A DNA stretch of 64,000 bases from Nocardioides jiangsuensis (GCF_019679455.1 NZ_JAIEZQ010000001.1:1116001-1180000), one strand, 5' to 3'. Counted from the first letter of the stretch, positions 51,457-60,460 are shown. Numbers and translations are program-made. The notes: generated by a model not told the origin, from the sequence alone.

Positions 51457-52524
51457 GTGACCAGCAACCTCGCCGACGCCGTTCGCACTCTAGACGAAGA
51501 GCCGCTGTTCCACGCCTCGATGGCCAGCCGAGAGCTGTTCCACACCAATCTGATTCGATGGTTGAGTCGCAAACACCCCGCTGCTGCACGCGTGCTGGTC
51601 ACCGGACTCGGTCTGAGAGGTGCCGACGAGAACCTGGTTGTCGAGCGTGAGGTTCGTCTTCCCGACCGGATTCTGGCCAATGGTCAGAAGAAGCAGCAGA
51701 AGATCGATCTTTACCTCCACACGGAGTCCAGCCGCCTTTGGATAGAAGTGAAGATCGGAGCTATCCCCGCAGCCGACCAACTCACCGAGTACTCCGACGC
51801 TATCGCCAAAGCATGGGAAGACCCGGGCGAACACGTGCTCATCTCGCTCCACAAACCGAGCGCCGTGCCACGAGGGTGGACTTGGTTGTCACTGACGGAC
51901 CTTGCGGAGGTATTTGAAGCCGCCCACGCTGAGATAGACGATCGATTCGACCGCGAACTGGTCCTGCACGAGGTGAACCTGCTTCGGCAGCTCGTCGTCC
52001 TCGCAGCAGCGGTCGACCCGGCAACACACCTGGACGAACCGTGGTTTTTCCCCAAGGGCACGCGGAAGGTCATCAACGATGCCCGCGCAGGGACGATCGT
52101 TCAGAAGGCTCGCGTCAGCGCACTGTTAAACCACCTCGGTCCCAAGATCTCGCAGGCAGGCCTCGACTCCGAAGCAGGGTTCTCCAACGGCACTGGCAAT
52201 ATCACCTGCTGGTGTGAAGGCGAGAAGACGATCTTCGGGTGGCAGCTCCAAGGCAACAGCTACCGGCTGTACGGGTCACATGTTGACGGCGTTACTGCCC
52301 ACGAACTGCGCGAGAAGATCCACCCCGACTGGTACGACTTCACCGACGCGACCCGGTCCCTTCGGGCCCTCCTAATGCCGCGCGGCAAGGGAGCTGGCAA
52401 GTTCGGCACCCACTGGGCCTATGAGTACCGTCGGCTCCCCGCCGACGTGTCGACCAAGGACGTGGTAGGGCTCCTCACATCAGAGATTCGACGCCTCCAA
52501 GGCTTCGCGGACACCGTCAAGTAG
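51457..52524 (+). CDS. PD-(D/E)XK nuclease-superfamily protein
   Basis: 355 aa, GTG start. QQKIDLYLHTESSRLWIEVK then IGAIPAADQLTEYSDAI gives the D...ExK core and the helix (QLxxY) of a PD-(D/E)XK nuclease subfamily (PF14281-like). The N-terminal FHTNLIRWLSRKHPAAARVL also fits. The C-terminal half (GEKTIFGWQLQGNSYRLYGS) is beta-rich and may bind target or partner. Members occur in defence islands but are poorly studied. It follows R22 and is the last cassette-like gene before the IS110 element. Confidence 0.8.
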   Translation: MTSNLADAVRTLDEEPLFHASMASRELFHTNLIRWLSRKHPAAARVLVTGLGLRGADENLVVEREVRLPDRILANGQKKQQKIDLYLHTESSRLWIEVKIGAIPAADQLTEYSDAIAKAWEDPGEHVLISLHKPSAVPRGWTWLSLTDLAEVFEAAHAEIDDRFDRELVLHEVNLLRQLVVLAAAVDPATHLDEPWFFPKGTRKVINDARAGTIVQKARVSALLNHLGPKISQAGLDSEAGFSNGTGNITCWCEGEKTIFGWQLQGNSYRLYGSHVDGVTAHELREKIHPDWYDFTDATRSLRALLMPRGKGAGKFGTHWAYEYRRLPADVSTKDVVGLLTSEIRRLQGFADTVK

Positions 52525-52593
52525 ACATAGTTGCGACGAGAGGACAATCGCTCACGCCGGTGGCGTGAGCGACACGTGGCGCGTCTTAGTGGG

Positions 52594-54037
52594 CTACTAG
52601 AGACTCCCCGTAGGGCCGACGTCTGGCCAGACTCGGTCCAGGTGCTCGGCGGGTTCGCTCTCTTTTGGGCTGCCCACCCGTTCGCGGGTGTGGCTCACTT
52701 TCGGTTTGCAGCCCGCCGGGCGCCGTGACGAGGCGTGGCTCAAGAGGGGACTGCCCAGCTCGTAGTAGCAATGCCCACCTCGCCGTCCCATCGGTACGCA
52801 CCAAGGCGGGAGCAGTGCATGGAGCAGGTCATCATCGGGGTCGATCCCCACAAGCTGTCCGCGACCATCGAGGTCGTCGACGGGCATGAGCAGCTACTGG
52901 GGTCAGGTCGCTTCACCACCGACCAGGCCGGCTACGCGGCGATGCGGAAGTATGTCAAGGCGTGGCCGGACCGGGTCTGGGCGGTCGAGGGTGCGAACGG
53001 TGCCGGGCGCCCGCTGGCGCAGCGGCTTCTCGAGGCTGGCGAGCAGGTCGTCGACGTGCCGGCGAAGCTCGCCGCCCGGGTCCGGCTCTTCGACACCGGC
53101 CACAACCGGAAGACCGATGCCCTCGACGCGCACTCGGTTGCTGTTGTGGCCGTGCGCACCTCGAACCTGCGAGTGCTGAAGGCCGACGGTGAGCTGGAGG
53201 CTCTGCGGATGCTGACCGACCGACGCGAGGCACTGACGCGTCGCCGGGTGCAGATGGTGTGCCGGCTCCAGGCGCTCCTGGCTGAACTCCTTCCTGGCCA
53301 GGCGAAACGCGACATCACCACCGGCCAGGCCAAGGCGATGCTGGCCACCGTGCGGCCGCGTGACATCGCCGGCAAGACCCGTCGTCGCATTGCCGCCGAA
53401 GCGCTGGCAGAGCTGATCGCGGTCGAGGCGAAGATCAAGAAGGCCACCGCCGAACTGAAGTCGCTGGTCATGGCCCGCGGGTCACGGCTGATGGACATCC
53501 ACGGCGTCGGCGCTGTCGTCGCAGGGCGGATCCTCGCAGACGTCGGCGACGTCGCCCGGTTCGCCGACCGGAACCGCTTCGCGTCGTGGACCGGAACCGC
53601 GCCCCTGGACGCTTCATCCGGCGAGCAGAACCGGCACCGTCTCTCACGTGCCGGGAACCGACGGGTCAACCACATGATCCACATCGCCGCGGTCACCCAG
53701 CTGCGCCTGGACACCGAGGGCCGTGCGTACTACCGGCGCAAGAGAGCCGCTGGGAAGAAACCCCAGGAAGCGATCCGCTGCCTCAAGCGACGGATCTCAG
53801 ACGCCATCTACAAGCAACTCGTCGCCGACGCCCTACAAGCCCAGGGCGCGGACCCGGGAGGGCACTGCGGGGCGTCTCAAGAATCCAGCGCGGTCGACCT
53901 TCCCCCGCACATCGACACTTCGGATCAGCCACTCCCGGACCCGCAGCCCAGACGCTACGCCGGACCGCCCACCACTCGAAAGAGGCAGTCCCACACTCCG
54001 CTCCTGAGCACCGGTTGACACAGAGGGGAGCCTACTA
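52594..54037 (+). mobile_element. IS110-family insertion sequence
   Basis: The transposase gene is flanked by CTACTA at 52594-52599 and 54032-54037, giving an element of about 1.44 kb, normal for IS110. No long terminal inverted repeats are seen, as expected. The 220-bp gene-free left end (52600-52818) is where IS110-group elements encode their bridge RNA. The exact ends are an estimate. Confidence 0.75.
52819..54018 (+). CDS. IS110-family transposase (DEDD recombinase)
   Basis: 399 aa from ATG 52819 (MEQVIIGVDPHKLSATIEVV), where the first Asp of the RuvC-like DEDD site sits in GVDPHK. VWAVEGANGAGRPLAQRLLE and RKTDALDAHSVAVVAVRTSN carry the other acidic residues. The C-terminal Transposase_20 domain reads LMDIHGVGAVVAGRILADVG and FASWTGTAPLDASSGEQNRH, with the serine that acts as nucleophile in this family. 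It appears intact, so the element may be active. The last 50 residues are proline-rich and variable. Confidence 0.94.
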   Translation: MEQVIIGVDPHKLSATIEVVDGHEQLLGSGRFTTDQAGYAAMRKYVKAWPDRVWAVEGANGAGRPLAQRLLEAGEQVVDVPAKLAARVRLFDTGHNRKTDALDAHSVAVVAVRTSNLRVLKADGELEALRMLTDRREALTRRRVQMVCRLQALLAELLPGQAKRDITTGQAKAMLATVRPRDIAGKTRRRIAAEALAELIAVEAKIKKATAELKSLVMARGSRLMDIHGVGAVVAGRILADVGDVARFADRNRFASWTGTAPLDASSGEQNRHRLSRAGNRRVNHMIHIAAVTQLRLDTEGRAYYRRKRAAGKKPQEAIRCLKRRISDAIYKQLVADALQAQGADPGGHCGASQESSAVDLPPHIDTSDQPLPDPQPRRYAGPPTTRKRQSHTPLLSTG

Positions 54038-54404
54038 ATGACGGCCGGTTACACGACTGGATTGGTTCGTTGCTGGAGGCTAATGCGTGGCCATCGGATG
54101 TCCGCAGGGGTCGCTTGCGCGTTTCGCATTACGGCGGACCATCTTCACCGGATCCGTATTGCGCCGGTGGGTCCTAGGTGACCTCGCTACGCGAAACGGT
54201 CAGACATCGGATCTTGGGTCGGCCTGTCGTAGGTGATCTGCCCGTCTTGCGCGTTCCGATCAGGAGGGCGCGGCCACCCAGGAATCACGCCACCAGCACA
54301 GGCCGTGGTGGAGTTTCCGCAGATCAGAGGGTTTCGAGCTGACCCCGCACAGCGCGATCCTGCTGATGCGACGCAGCCATACGCCCCCCGCGCCCCTGCC
54401 TGCT

Positions 54405-54653
54405 TCACGCCTCGCCGCGCACCCGGTAGGCGCCCCGCGCCCGCCTCGGCACTCCTGCCTGGTCGAGCGCCCGACGGACGGCCGTCTGCGTCCTGCCGGT
54501 GAGCTCCGCAATTTGCCGCAGTGATCGGCCCGCCTCGTAGTGCGTCGCGACGAACGCGAGAAGTTCGGCACGCTGCTCCGTCGTCGGTCTCGGCCCGTTG
54601 GTGCCCGCGAACTGTGGCAGGGTCTTCAGCACGGGGCGCCCCGGATAGGGCAT
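54405..54653 (-). CDS. Small helix-turn-helix protein
   Basis: 82 aa. RPTTEQRAELLAFVATHYEA leads into the HTH GRSLRQIAELTGRTQTAVRR and ALDQAGVPRRARGAYRVRGE. This type of short HTH protein is frequent on actinobacterial integrative elements. It lies 87 bp downstream of another minus-strand gene and the two may be co-transcribed. It could be a regulator or excision factor. The region 54038-54404 has no gene I can support. Confidence 0.75.
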   Translation of the reverse strand: MPYPGRPVLKTLPQFAGTNGPRPTTEQRAELLAFVATHYEAGRSLRQIAELTGRTQTAVRRALDQAGVPRRARGAYRVRGEA

Positions 54654-54740
54654 GGCGACAGGCTAGGGGTGCTGCTGAATCCCAGGCAATGAGAACAGCG
54701 ACAGGCTCTGGCCGGACTGCCGTGGGTGCGTCGTGCCGCT

Positions 54741-55010
54741 TCAGGCGGGCTCGAGGAGTTCCGCCGGAAGCCACTCCTCGACGACAATCCAGCCCAGATC
54801 GAGGTCCTCGACGGGCCGCACGACACGGCCCCGGAAGCCGGCCTCGGTGCGGCGCCACTCCAACAGGAGTGCCGGCAGTCGGCCACGGTCATCGACTACC
54901 CAGCAGTGCTTGAGCCGCGCGACCGTTGAGGGCGCCTCGGGTGGCGGTGGCATCGGCGCAGAGGACGCGACGCGGTCAGCCATGGTGCCCCAACTGCTCC
55001 GCCGCGCCAT
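54741..55010 (-). CDS. Conserved actinobacterial protein of unknown function
   Basis: 89 aa from ATG 55010; ATGs at 55040 and 54983 are alternatives. The body VARLKHCWVVDDRGRLPALL then LEWRRTEAGFRGRVVRPVED and LDLGWIVVEEWLPAELLEPA matches a small family with RHCWV, LLLEWRR and VEEWLPAxLL motifs often found next to mobile-element genes in Streptomyces and relatives. Role unknown. Precedes the HTH gene on the same strand. Confidence 0.68.
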   Translation of the reverse strand: MARRSSWGTMADRVASSAPMPPPPEAPSTVARLKHCWVVDDRGRLPALLLEWRRTEAGFRGRVVRPVEDLDLGWIVVEEWLPAELLEPA

Positions 55011-55134
55011 CCCGCCTGCCACCTCACCATGATGACGCATGGTCGAGCATATGTTCGAATGCCGCAGCCCGGGACGGCAGCGATCAGCAGCCCGGTGCGC
55101 GCCGCGGTGCCGGGTACGCCGCGACGATGTCCGG

Positions 55135-55370
55135 GCCTGGACATTCACTACAAGCTCGGCGAGGGACACCCGATACTCGGTCGTCGCATGCCCGATCTCG
55201 ACCTGGTCACCGCGGAGGGGCCGCGTCGGGTCTTCACCCTGCTCACGGATGCGGTTCACGGGGTCTGCTGGGTGATCGGGGTCATGGCGTCCTGCTCGGC
55301 TGCGAGGCGGAGCTCGACCGCGAACGGCTCGTCGGACCCTACCGGCCTGAGGCCAAGATGAGCAGCAAGA
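55135..55370 (+). pseudogene. Remnant of an FAD-dependent monooxygenase C-terminus
   Basis: LDIHYKLGEGHPILGRRMPD then LDLVTAEGPRRVFTLLTDA resembles the C-terminal thioredoxin-like domain of aromatic-ring/rifampicin-type monooxygenases (HPLLGRRxPDLxL). The reading then changes frame to GHGVLLGCEAELDRERLVGP. No FAD-binding part exists nearby. The stretch 55371-56031 contains no intact gene that I can support. Confidence 0.55.
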
Positions 55371-55812
55371 AGAACATCCACATCACACCGCGCGCTGACG
55401 TTGGTTCGCTGACGTTGGTTGGAGTGTGCGCCGGGAGGTGGTCTCGCGTTCCTCGTCGAACCACGACACCCAGGCCGGGGCGGCCGCCTCGGGCAGAGCG
55501 ACCGCCCGACGGGAGAAGGGAGAGTTCTTCTCCACGTGAAGGACGGTCAGAGCCCCGTTCGTCCGGACCTCGGCACGGGCTGGGACAACGCCTTGACCAC
55601 GACCTCGACAGAACCGAGAGCGCAGGTGGACACGCGCCGCTTCGTCGGAGTTCATCCATCCGACCGGGTAGGCGTAGCTCTGCCCCCCTCGATGTCTGAC
55701 TGCCTCACCGCGCCTGTGTGCCGCTAGTTGGCCACGGGGATGAGCACGTCGCGTGAAGCCGTCGGGAGCCGTACATCCGTTGGTCACCCTGACAACGGCG
55801 GAGCCCGCGGCA

Positions 55813-55897
55813 GCGCGGTTTCCGGACTCGGTTGCGCTCGCGGAGCCGCCCCGCACGGTCACGGGCGGCGAGAGTCCGAAGGCGGGTTTGGAGGCTG
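55813..55897 (+). repeat. Copy 1 of an 85-bp diverged direct repeat
   Basis: Similar to 57806-57893; shared blocks include GTTGCGCTCGCGGAGC, GGCGGCGA and GGTTTGGAGGCTG. The two copies flank the SHOCT-domain gene pair. Confidence 0.6.
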
Positions 55898-56031
55898 GCA
55901 GACGACCCACTCAGCGCGACGACGCGTGGGAACCAACGTTGCGAATCCGGACATTGCGCCCATGTGGGGCCCGGATAGCCCGTAGGGTGTGCGCTGGTCG
56001 ACGCCGTGGTGGCGTCGGCGGCGGACTGACG

Positions 56032-56523
56032 ATGGCGGGGGATCTAGTGGGGCTGGCCGACGAGCTGGAGAACCTCCAAGACCTCCACCGCACGGGTGTC
56101 CTGACCAACGAGGAGTACGCCGAGGCCAAGGCGCGAGTGCTTGCTGACGCAGCGGACGCGCCGGGACCCCCGTCGGACGCGCCGGATGTCGCTCCTGACC
56201 CTCACGGCGCCGCTGGCCACAACGGACAGTCACGGGCGGGCGGTCCTCGCCCTGTGCGAAAGCGTGCACGGGTCGTTGGCGCGGCCGTGCTAGCCGCGCT
56301 TGTTGCGACCGGGGTCGGCGTTGGCGTCGCGTTGGCGGGAGACGAGGACAGCCGCAGCACCGACGAGATCGAGCAGATGTCGGACGCCGAGTGCCAGGAA
56401 CTTAGCGATGACCTCATGGCGCAGAACAAGCCGATGTCTGAGCTGTACCCGACGCTGCGGGGCCTGGGATGCGGCAAGTGGCTCGACCAGAAGTTCGAGG
56501 AAGCTGCCGACGACGCCCCGTGA
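56032..56523 (+). CDS. SHOCT-domain membrane protein 1
   Basis: 163 aa. The N-terminus LADELENLQDLHRTGVLTNE then EYAEAKARVLAD is a SHOCT-type helical hairpin (LxxLHxxGxLTxEEFxxAK). A proline-rich linker, basic residues, and a transmembrane helix (VVGAAVLAALVATGVGVGVA) follow. The external C-terminus has two cysteines (AECQELSDD, GLGCGKWLD) that may pair. It precedes a second SHOCT membrane protein by 69 bp on the same strand; the two look like an ancient duplication. Confidence 0.75.
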   Translation: MAGDLVGLADELENLQDLHRTGVLTNEEYAEAKARVLADAADAPGPPSDAPDVAPDPHGAAGHNGQSRAGGPRPVRKRARVVGAAVLAALVATGVGVGVALAGDEDSRSTDEIEQMSDAECQELSDDLMAQNKPMSELYPTLRGLGCGKWLDQKFEEAADDAP

Positions 56524-56592
56524 CCGGTTCAACCGGTACGACCACCAGGCGTTTCCCGCCACCAACTTCCCAGCCCGCAAGAGAGATGAACG

Positions 56593-57633
56593 ATGTCAGC
56601 TCCCGATGAACTGCGCCGGGTCTCCGAACTGCACGCCGCCGGGCACCTCACCGACGACGAGTTCAGCGCCGCCAAAGCTCAGATCCTCCGCGGAACGGCC
56701 ACCCCGACCCGCCCTCAGCAGGCGTCGACCGACTCACTGGGAGACCACACCGTTCCAGCGCCAGAGCAAGCACGCGACACGGGGACCGACTGGGTACGCG
56801 GCTGGCTCGGCCGACTCTCGGGAAACGCCAGGATGGGGCTGGCCGCGGCCGCAGTGCTCGTCGTCATCGCCGTCACCAGCTTCACGATCGCGGGCGCCGG
56901 CGTAAGCGACGACCCCACCGGGACCCAAGCCCGCCCGGCCCCACCGGCGACCGACACCGGCGACATCGGTGAGGACTCCTACGAGGGAGGCTCCGCGGAA
57001 GGCTACGACTACGGCACCGACGCAGAGGCTGAGGAAGAGATCACGCCGATGTACGCCGGCGACCTCACCATTACCGAGTCTGGATACACCCGCATGATCG
57101 ACGGGGCGGTCGCAAGCTGGGGAGTCATCGTCGACAACCCGACCCCGCACTTCCCCAACGCGACCGTGACCGTCGAGCTCCTCGACGCCGATGGAGCCAT
57201 CGAGGACTCCTTCACCGTGGACGTGACCCTCGAGCCGTACACCCAGACCCCGGTAGGGGGGTATGTGCCGCTGAATGAGTACTCCACCGAGGACCTGGCG
57301 TTCTCCGTCGACTTCGACACCTACAACGAGGAGGACGGAGAGTTCTTTTACTCCACGTCGTACAGCGTCACCGGTGACATCATCGGCCGGGTCCTCAACG
57401 CCGAGATTGCCGTGACCGCCCAGTCGTCCGAGGGTGTCGGGGATTTCTGCCCGATCTACCTAGTCTTCCGCGACGATAAGGAGACCATCGTCGGCGGTGC
57501 AGTCATCGAGGACCACCCCAACGTCCCGGCCGGGACACCGAAAACGTTCAAGAAGTTCCTCACGGACGACCTGTTCATCCCGCAGTCTGCCGCCTCGTTC
57601 ACCGGCTACCCCGACCACTCCGCCTGCTGGTGA
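56593..57633 (+). CDS. SHOCT-domain membrane protein 2 with extracellular domain
   Basis: 346 aa. PDELRRVSELHAAGHLTDDE then FSAAKAQILRG is again a SHOCT hairpin. A transmembrane helix (MGLAAAAVLVVIAVTSFTIA) near residue 85 is followed by an acidic linker and a beta-sandwich of FxLYD type (SWGVIVDNPTPHFPNATVTV, LEPYTQTPVGGYVPLNEYST). The external part ends PDHSACW. Likely a surface-exposed lipobox-free membrane protein. Last intact gene before attR. Confidence 0.75.
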   Translation: MSAPDELRRVSELHAAGHLTDDEFSAAKAQILRGTATPTRPQQASTDSLGDHTVPAPEQARDTGTDWVRGWLGRLSGNARMGLAAAAVLVVIAVTSFTIAGAGVSDDPTGTQARPAPPATDTGDIGEDSYEGGSAEGYDYGTDAEAEEEITPMYAGDLTITESGYTRMIDGAVASWGVIVDNPTPHFPNATVTVELLDADGAIEDSFTVDVTLEPYTQTPVGGYVPLNEYSTEDLAFSVDFDTYNEEDGEFFYSTSYSVTGDIIGRVLNAEIAVTAQSSEGVGDFCPIYLVFRDDKETIVGGAVIEDHPNVPAGTPKTFKKFLTDDLFIPQSAASFTGYPDHSACW

Positions 57634-57763
57634 CCCGAGGGGTTCGCCAGTGCCCATAGCTGACTCCCGTCCCCCCGGGAGCTGCTCAGGCCGTCCGCCC
57701 GGGCACGGTTGGCTCCGCGACGCTGGCGGGGAAGTGTCGCCACCTCGCCGTACGGTGTACGCC

Positions 57764-57946
57764 ATGACGACCACCACGAAGCGCGGCTCCCGCGGCCCCC
57801 GCAAGGCGCGGTTCCTCGACCCTGTTGCGCTCGCGGAGCTGCAGCGGACTGTCACCGGCGGCGACCTGTCCCCGGAGCCCGGTTTGGAGGCTGAAAACGG
57901 GAAATCTGCCGGTCTTGCACCATCAACTCCCCCCTCGCGCACGTGA
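57764..57946 (+). CDS. Short doubtful reading frame ending in attR
   Basis: 60 aa (TTTTKRGSRGPRKARFLDPV). Its middle resembles a translated copy at 55813-55897 (VALAEPPRTVTGG versus VALAELQRTVTGG), which suggests past coding. Its last residues come from the attachment site itself. It may be a real small gene or chance. Confidence 0.3.
   Translation: MTTTTKRGSRGPRKARFLDPVALAELQRTVTGGDLSPEPGLEAENGKSAGLAPSTPPSRT
57806..57893 (+). repeat. Copy 2 of the 85-bp direct repeat
   Basis: Counterpart of 55813-55897. It ends 30 bp before attR. Confidence 0.6.
57923..57942 (+). other. attR: right attachment site of the island
   Basis: TCAACTCCCCCCTCGCGCAC, identical to the tRNA-Leu 3' end at 2168-2187. 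No other tRNA sequence precedes it. It sets the island length at about 55.76 kb. Confidence 0.9.
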
Positions 57947-57971
57947 GGTCGAGGATCACCTCGACGAGTCG

Positions 57972-58024
57972 AACGGCCGGCCCCCGGAACATCTCCGGAG
58001 GGACCGGCCGTTCGTCGTTCCCGG
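57972..58024 (+). terminator. Original tRNA-Leu terminator, displaced beyond attR
   Basis: AACGGCCGG (57972-57980) pairs with CCGGCCGTT (58004-58012), with inner CCGGA/TCCGG pairing, and runs into TTCGTCGTTCCCGG, the string also found after the hairpin next to the tRNA gene. Confidence 0.65.
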
Positions 58025-58167
58025 GCGTGTTGCCGCGTGCCCGCCCTCAGGGCGCCCGCCCCGGTCCGCCGTACCGCCGGCTTCGGGTGACCACCCCCTT
58101 GACCCTCGCTCCGACGCGGGCGCACGCTCGTGCGGTAGGCGTGGTCGATGCACGGGGAGGCCGGGAC

Positions 58168-59118
58168 ATGCGACGAGCTCGGAGTCTTGCGGTGGCGGTG
58201 CTGGCCCTGGTCACGGCGGCGGCACCGCTTCCGGCGGCCGGGGCCGGGACGGCGAGTGCGGCGGCCGAGCCGCTGCCCCGGCGCATCGATCTCCCGCGGG
58301 GGTGGCAGCCGGAGGGGATCACCACCGACAGCAGGACGTTGTACGTCGGCTCGCTCGCCGACGGCGGACTCTGGCAGGTCAACCCGCGGACGGGGGAGCG
58401 CGGCGTGCTGTGGCAGGGCAAGCAGGGCCGCGTGGCGGTGGGTGTCGACTACGACAGGCGCCGTGACCTGCTCTGGGTCGCCGGCGGCCCGACCGGGAAG
58501 ATCCGCGCCCACGACGCGGACACCGGCAGGGTCATGGCCCGGTACTCCTTCGGCTCCGGCCGGTTCGTCAACGACCTGACGGTCACCCGGCGCGGCGTGT
58601 ACGCGACCGACTCCTTCGGGGCCGAGCTCGCCGTGGTCCCGCTGCCCAGGCGCAGCGACCGCCTGCCACCGCGGTCCGCGGCGCGCACCCTCGAGCTGAC
58701 CGGTGACTACGCGCCGGTCCCGGACGCCTTCAACCTGAACGGGATCGTCCGCGCCGGCGGCTGGCTGCTGGCCGTGCAGAGCGTGAACGGCGAGCTGTTC
58801 CGGATCAACCCGCGCACGGGGGTCACCCGGCAGGTCGCGGTGACGGGGGCGCGCCTGGTCAACGGCGACGGTCTGGAGCGGCGGGGCGACGTGCTCTACG
58901 TGGTCCGCAACCAGAACAACAAGGTGGTGGCGCTCGAGCTCGACGCGCGGCGGACCGCGGCGGAGCGGGTCGCCGTGCTGCGCCACCCCGACCTCGACGT
59001 GCCCGCCACCGCGGCCGCGACGTACCACCGGCTGTGGGCGGTCAACGCCCGGTTCGGCACCGAGCCGACGCCGAGGACGAAGTACTGGATCACCCGGCTC
59101 CGGCTGGCCCGGCCCTGA
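58168..59118 (+). CDS. Secreted SMP-30/NHL-like beta-propeller protein
   Basis: 316 aa with GGGGAGG before the ATG. A signal peptide is evident: RRARSLAVAVLALVTAAAPL with Ala-rich cleavage region. The mature part contains repeated blades, e.g. WQPEGITTDSRTLYVGSLAD, RRDLLWVAGGPTGKIRAHDA and NDLTVTRRGVYATDSFGAEL, typical of SMP-30/gluconolactonase-like propellers. VVRNQNNKVVALELDARRTA and the end TPRTKYWITRLRLARP complete it. Substrate unknown. First chromosomal gene after attR. Confidence 0.82.
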   Translation: MRRARSLAVAVLALVTAAAPLPAAGAGTASAAAEPLPRRIDLPRGWQPEGITTDSRTLYVGSLADGGLWQVNPRTGERGVLWQGKQGRVAVGVDYDRRRDLLWVAGGPTGKIRAHDADTGRVMARYSFGSGRFVNDLTVTRRGVYATDSFGAELAVVPLPRRSDRLPPRSAARTLELTGDYAPVPDAFNLNGIVRAGGWLLAVQSVNGELFRINPRTGVTRQVAVTGARLVNGDGLERRGDVLYVVRNQNNKVVALELDARRTAAERVAVLRHPDLDVPATAAATYHRLWAVNARFGTEPTPRTKYWITRLRLARP

Positions 59119-59170
59119 CCCGCGGCGGGTCCGGATCGCGCGGGCGGGCGGTCGGGTCCATACTCGGCCC

Positions 59171-59617
59171 ATGCCGACCTTCTCGCACGCCGTCGACGTC
59201 AACGCCCCCCGCTCGCAGGTCTTCGCGATCCTCGACGACGTGGCCCGGACGCCGGAGTGGCTGTCGCGGTGCACCGGGATCGACACGCTGTCCGACGGCC
59301 CGAACCAGGTGGGCACCGCCCTGCGCTACCACTACAAGGACGGCGGACGGCCCGGGCAGATGGACGGCGCGATCACCGTCCACCACCCCGGGGAACACCT
59401 GGCGATGCTCTACACCGACAAGCTGATGGACGTGCTGGTCGACTTCGTCACCGCCCCCGGCGCCACCGACGCCGTCACCCGGCTCACCCACACCATCGAC
59501 ATCCGGCCGCACGGGGTCGGGCGGGTCTTCACCCCGATCATCAAGGTCACGCTGCCCAGGCAGACCCGCGACGCGATGACCCGGCTCAAGACCCTCGCCG
59601 AGTCCGAGGCGCATTAG
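59171..59617 (+). CDS. SRPBCC (polyketide cyclase/START-like) protein
   Basis: 148 aa. PTFSHAVDVNAPRSQVFAIL then DDVARTPEWLSRCTGIDTLS is the opening strand, helix and WLxR of the SRPBCC fold, followed by antiparallel strands (GAITVHHPGEHLAMLYTDKL, RLTHTIDIRPHGVGRVFTPI) and a C-terminal helix. These proteins bind hydrophobic ligands in a helix-grip cavity. Soluble, of normal length. Ligand unknown. Confidence 0.85.
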   Translation: MPTFSHAVDVNAPRSQVFAILDDVARTPEWLSRCTGIDTLSDGPNQVGTALRYHYKDGGRPGQMDGAITVHHPGEHLAMLYTDKLMDVLVDFVTAPGATDAVTRLTHTIDIRPHGVGRVFTPIIKVTLPRQTRDAMTRLKTLAESEAH

Positions 59618-59674
59618 CCCGGCGCCGTACGGCGGCCGCGGAATGGGCCCGGGAGAACGGGGAACCGACGAGCG

Positions 59675-60340
59675 ATGAGCGACACCCTGAGCCCCGGAGT
59701 CCTGTTCGACGTCGACGGCACCCTCCTCGACACCAACTACCTGCACGTCCTCGCCTGGTGGCAGGCGCTGAACGACGCCGGCCGCGAGGGGGTCTCGATG
59801 GCCGCGATCCACCGCGCGATCGGAATCGCGAGCGAGGGGCTGCTCGAGCGGCTGCTCGGCGAGACCGACGACACCGCGGAGGAGGCGCACTCCCGGCGCT
59901 ACGAGGCGCTGCGGGACCAGGTCACCGCGTTCCCGCGGACCGCGGAGCTCGTCGCGGCGGTCGCCGACCGGGGTTTCAAGGCGGTGCTGGCGACCAGCGG
60001 CAAGAAGGACGACCTCGAGTGGATGCTGCCGGCGATCGGCGCGGAGGACGGCTTCGCGGGGGCGACCACCTCCTCCGACGTCGACGCGGGCAAGCCGTCC
60101 CCCGACCTGCTCACCGCCGCGCTCGACGAGCACGGGCTCGACCCGGGTCGCACCGTCGTCGTCGGGGACACGGTGTGGGACGTGCAGGCGGCCGAGCGCG
60201 CCGGCCTCCCGTGCATCGCGCTCACCTGCGGCGGGATCTCCGAGGCGGAGCTGCGCGAGGCGGGGGCGGCGGAGGTGTACGACGACCCGGCGGACCTCCT
60301 GGAGCGGCTCGACGAGTCGCTGCTCGGCCGGCTGGTCTGA
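59675..60340 (+). CDS. HAD-superfamily hydrolase (phosphoglucomutase/phosphatase-like)
   Basis: 221 aa. Motif I GVLFDVDGTLLDTNYLHVLA with the nucleophilic Asp near residue 9, motif II LATSGKKDDLEWML, the lysine in SSDVDAGKPSPDLLTAALDE, and motif IV VVVGDTVWDVQAAERAGLPC are all present. The helical cap between motifs I and II places it with beta-phosphoglucomutase-like enzymes (subfamily IA). Small phosphorylated metabolite as substrate. Confidence 0.9.
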   Translation: MSDTLSPGVLFDVDGTLLDTNYLHVLAWWQALNDAGREGVSMAAIHRAIGIASEGLLERLLGETDDTAEEAHSRRYEALRDQVTAFPRTAELVAAVADRGFKAVLATSGKKDDLEWMLPAIGAEDGFAGATTSSDVDAGKPSPDLLTAALDEHGLDPGRTVVVGDTVWDVQAAERAGLPCIALTCGGISEAELREAGAAEVYDDPADLLERLDESLLGRLV

Positions 60341-60460
60341 CTGGGTGTGTCCCTGTTCGCGTCCGAGTGGTAGCGGCCCAGCCGTCTACCGGGATCTGCC
60401 GATCAGCGGGTGTGTGCCCGTAGCGCACCGCACCCGCCGCGCAGCCGGCGCCTGCGTCCT

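Noticed and set aside
57460-59316. 618-aa minus-strand open frame across attR
   Set aside because: Arg/Pro/Gly-rich shadow of the propeller gene and the SHOCT gene; it runs across the island junction.
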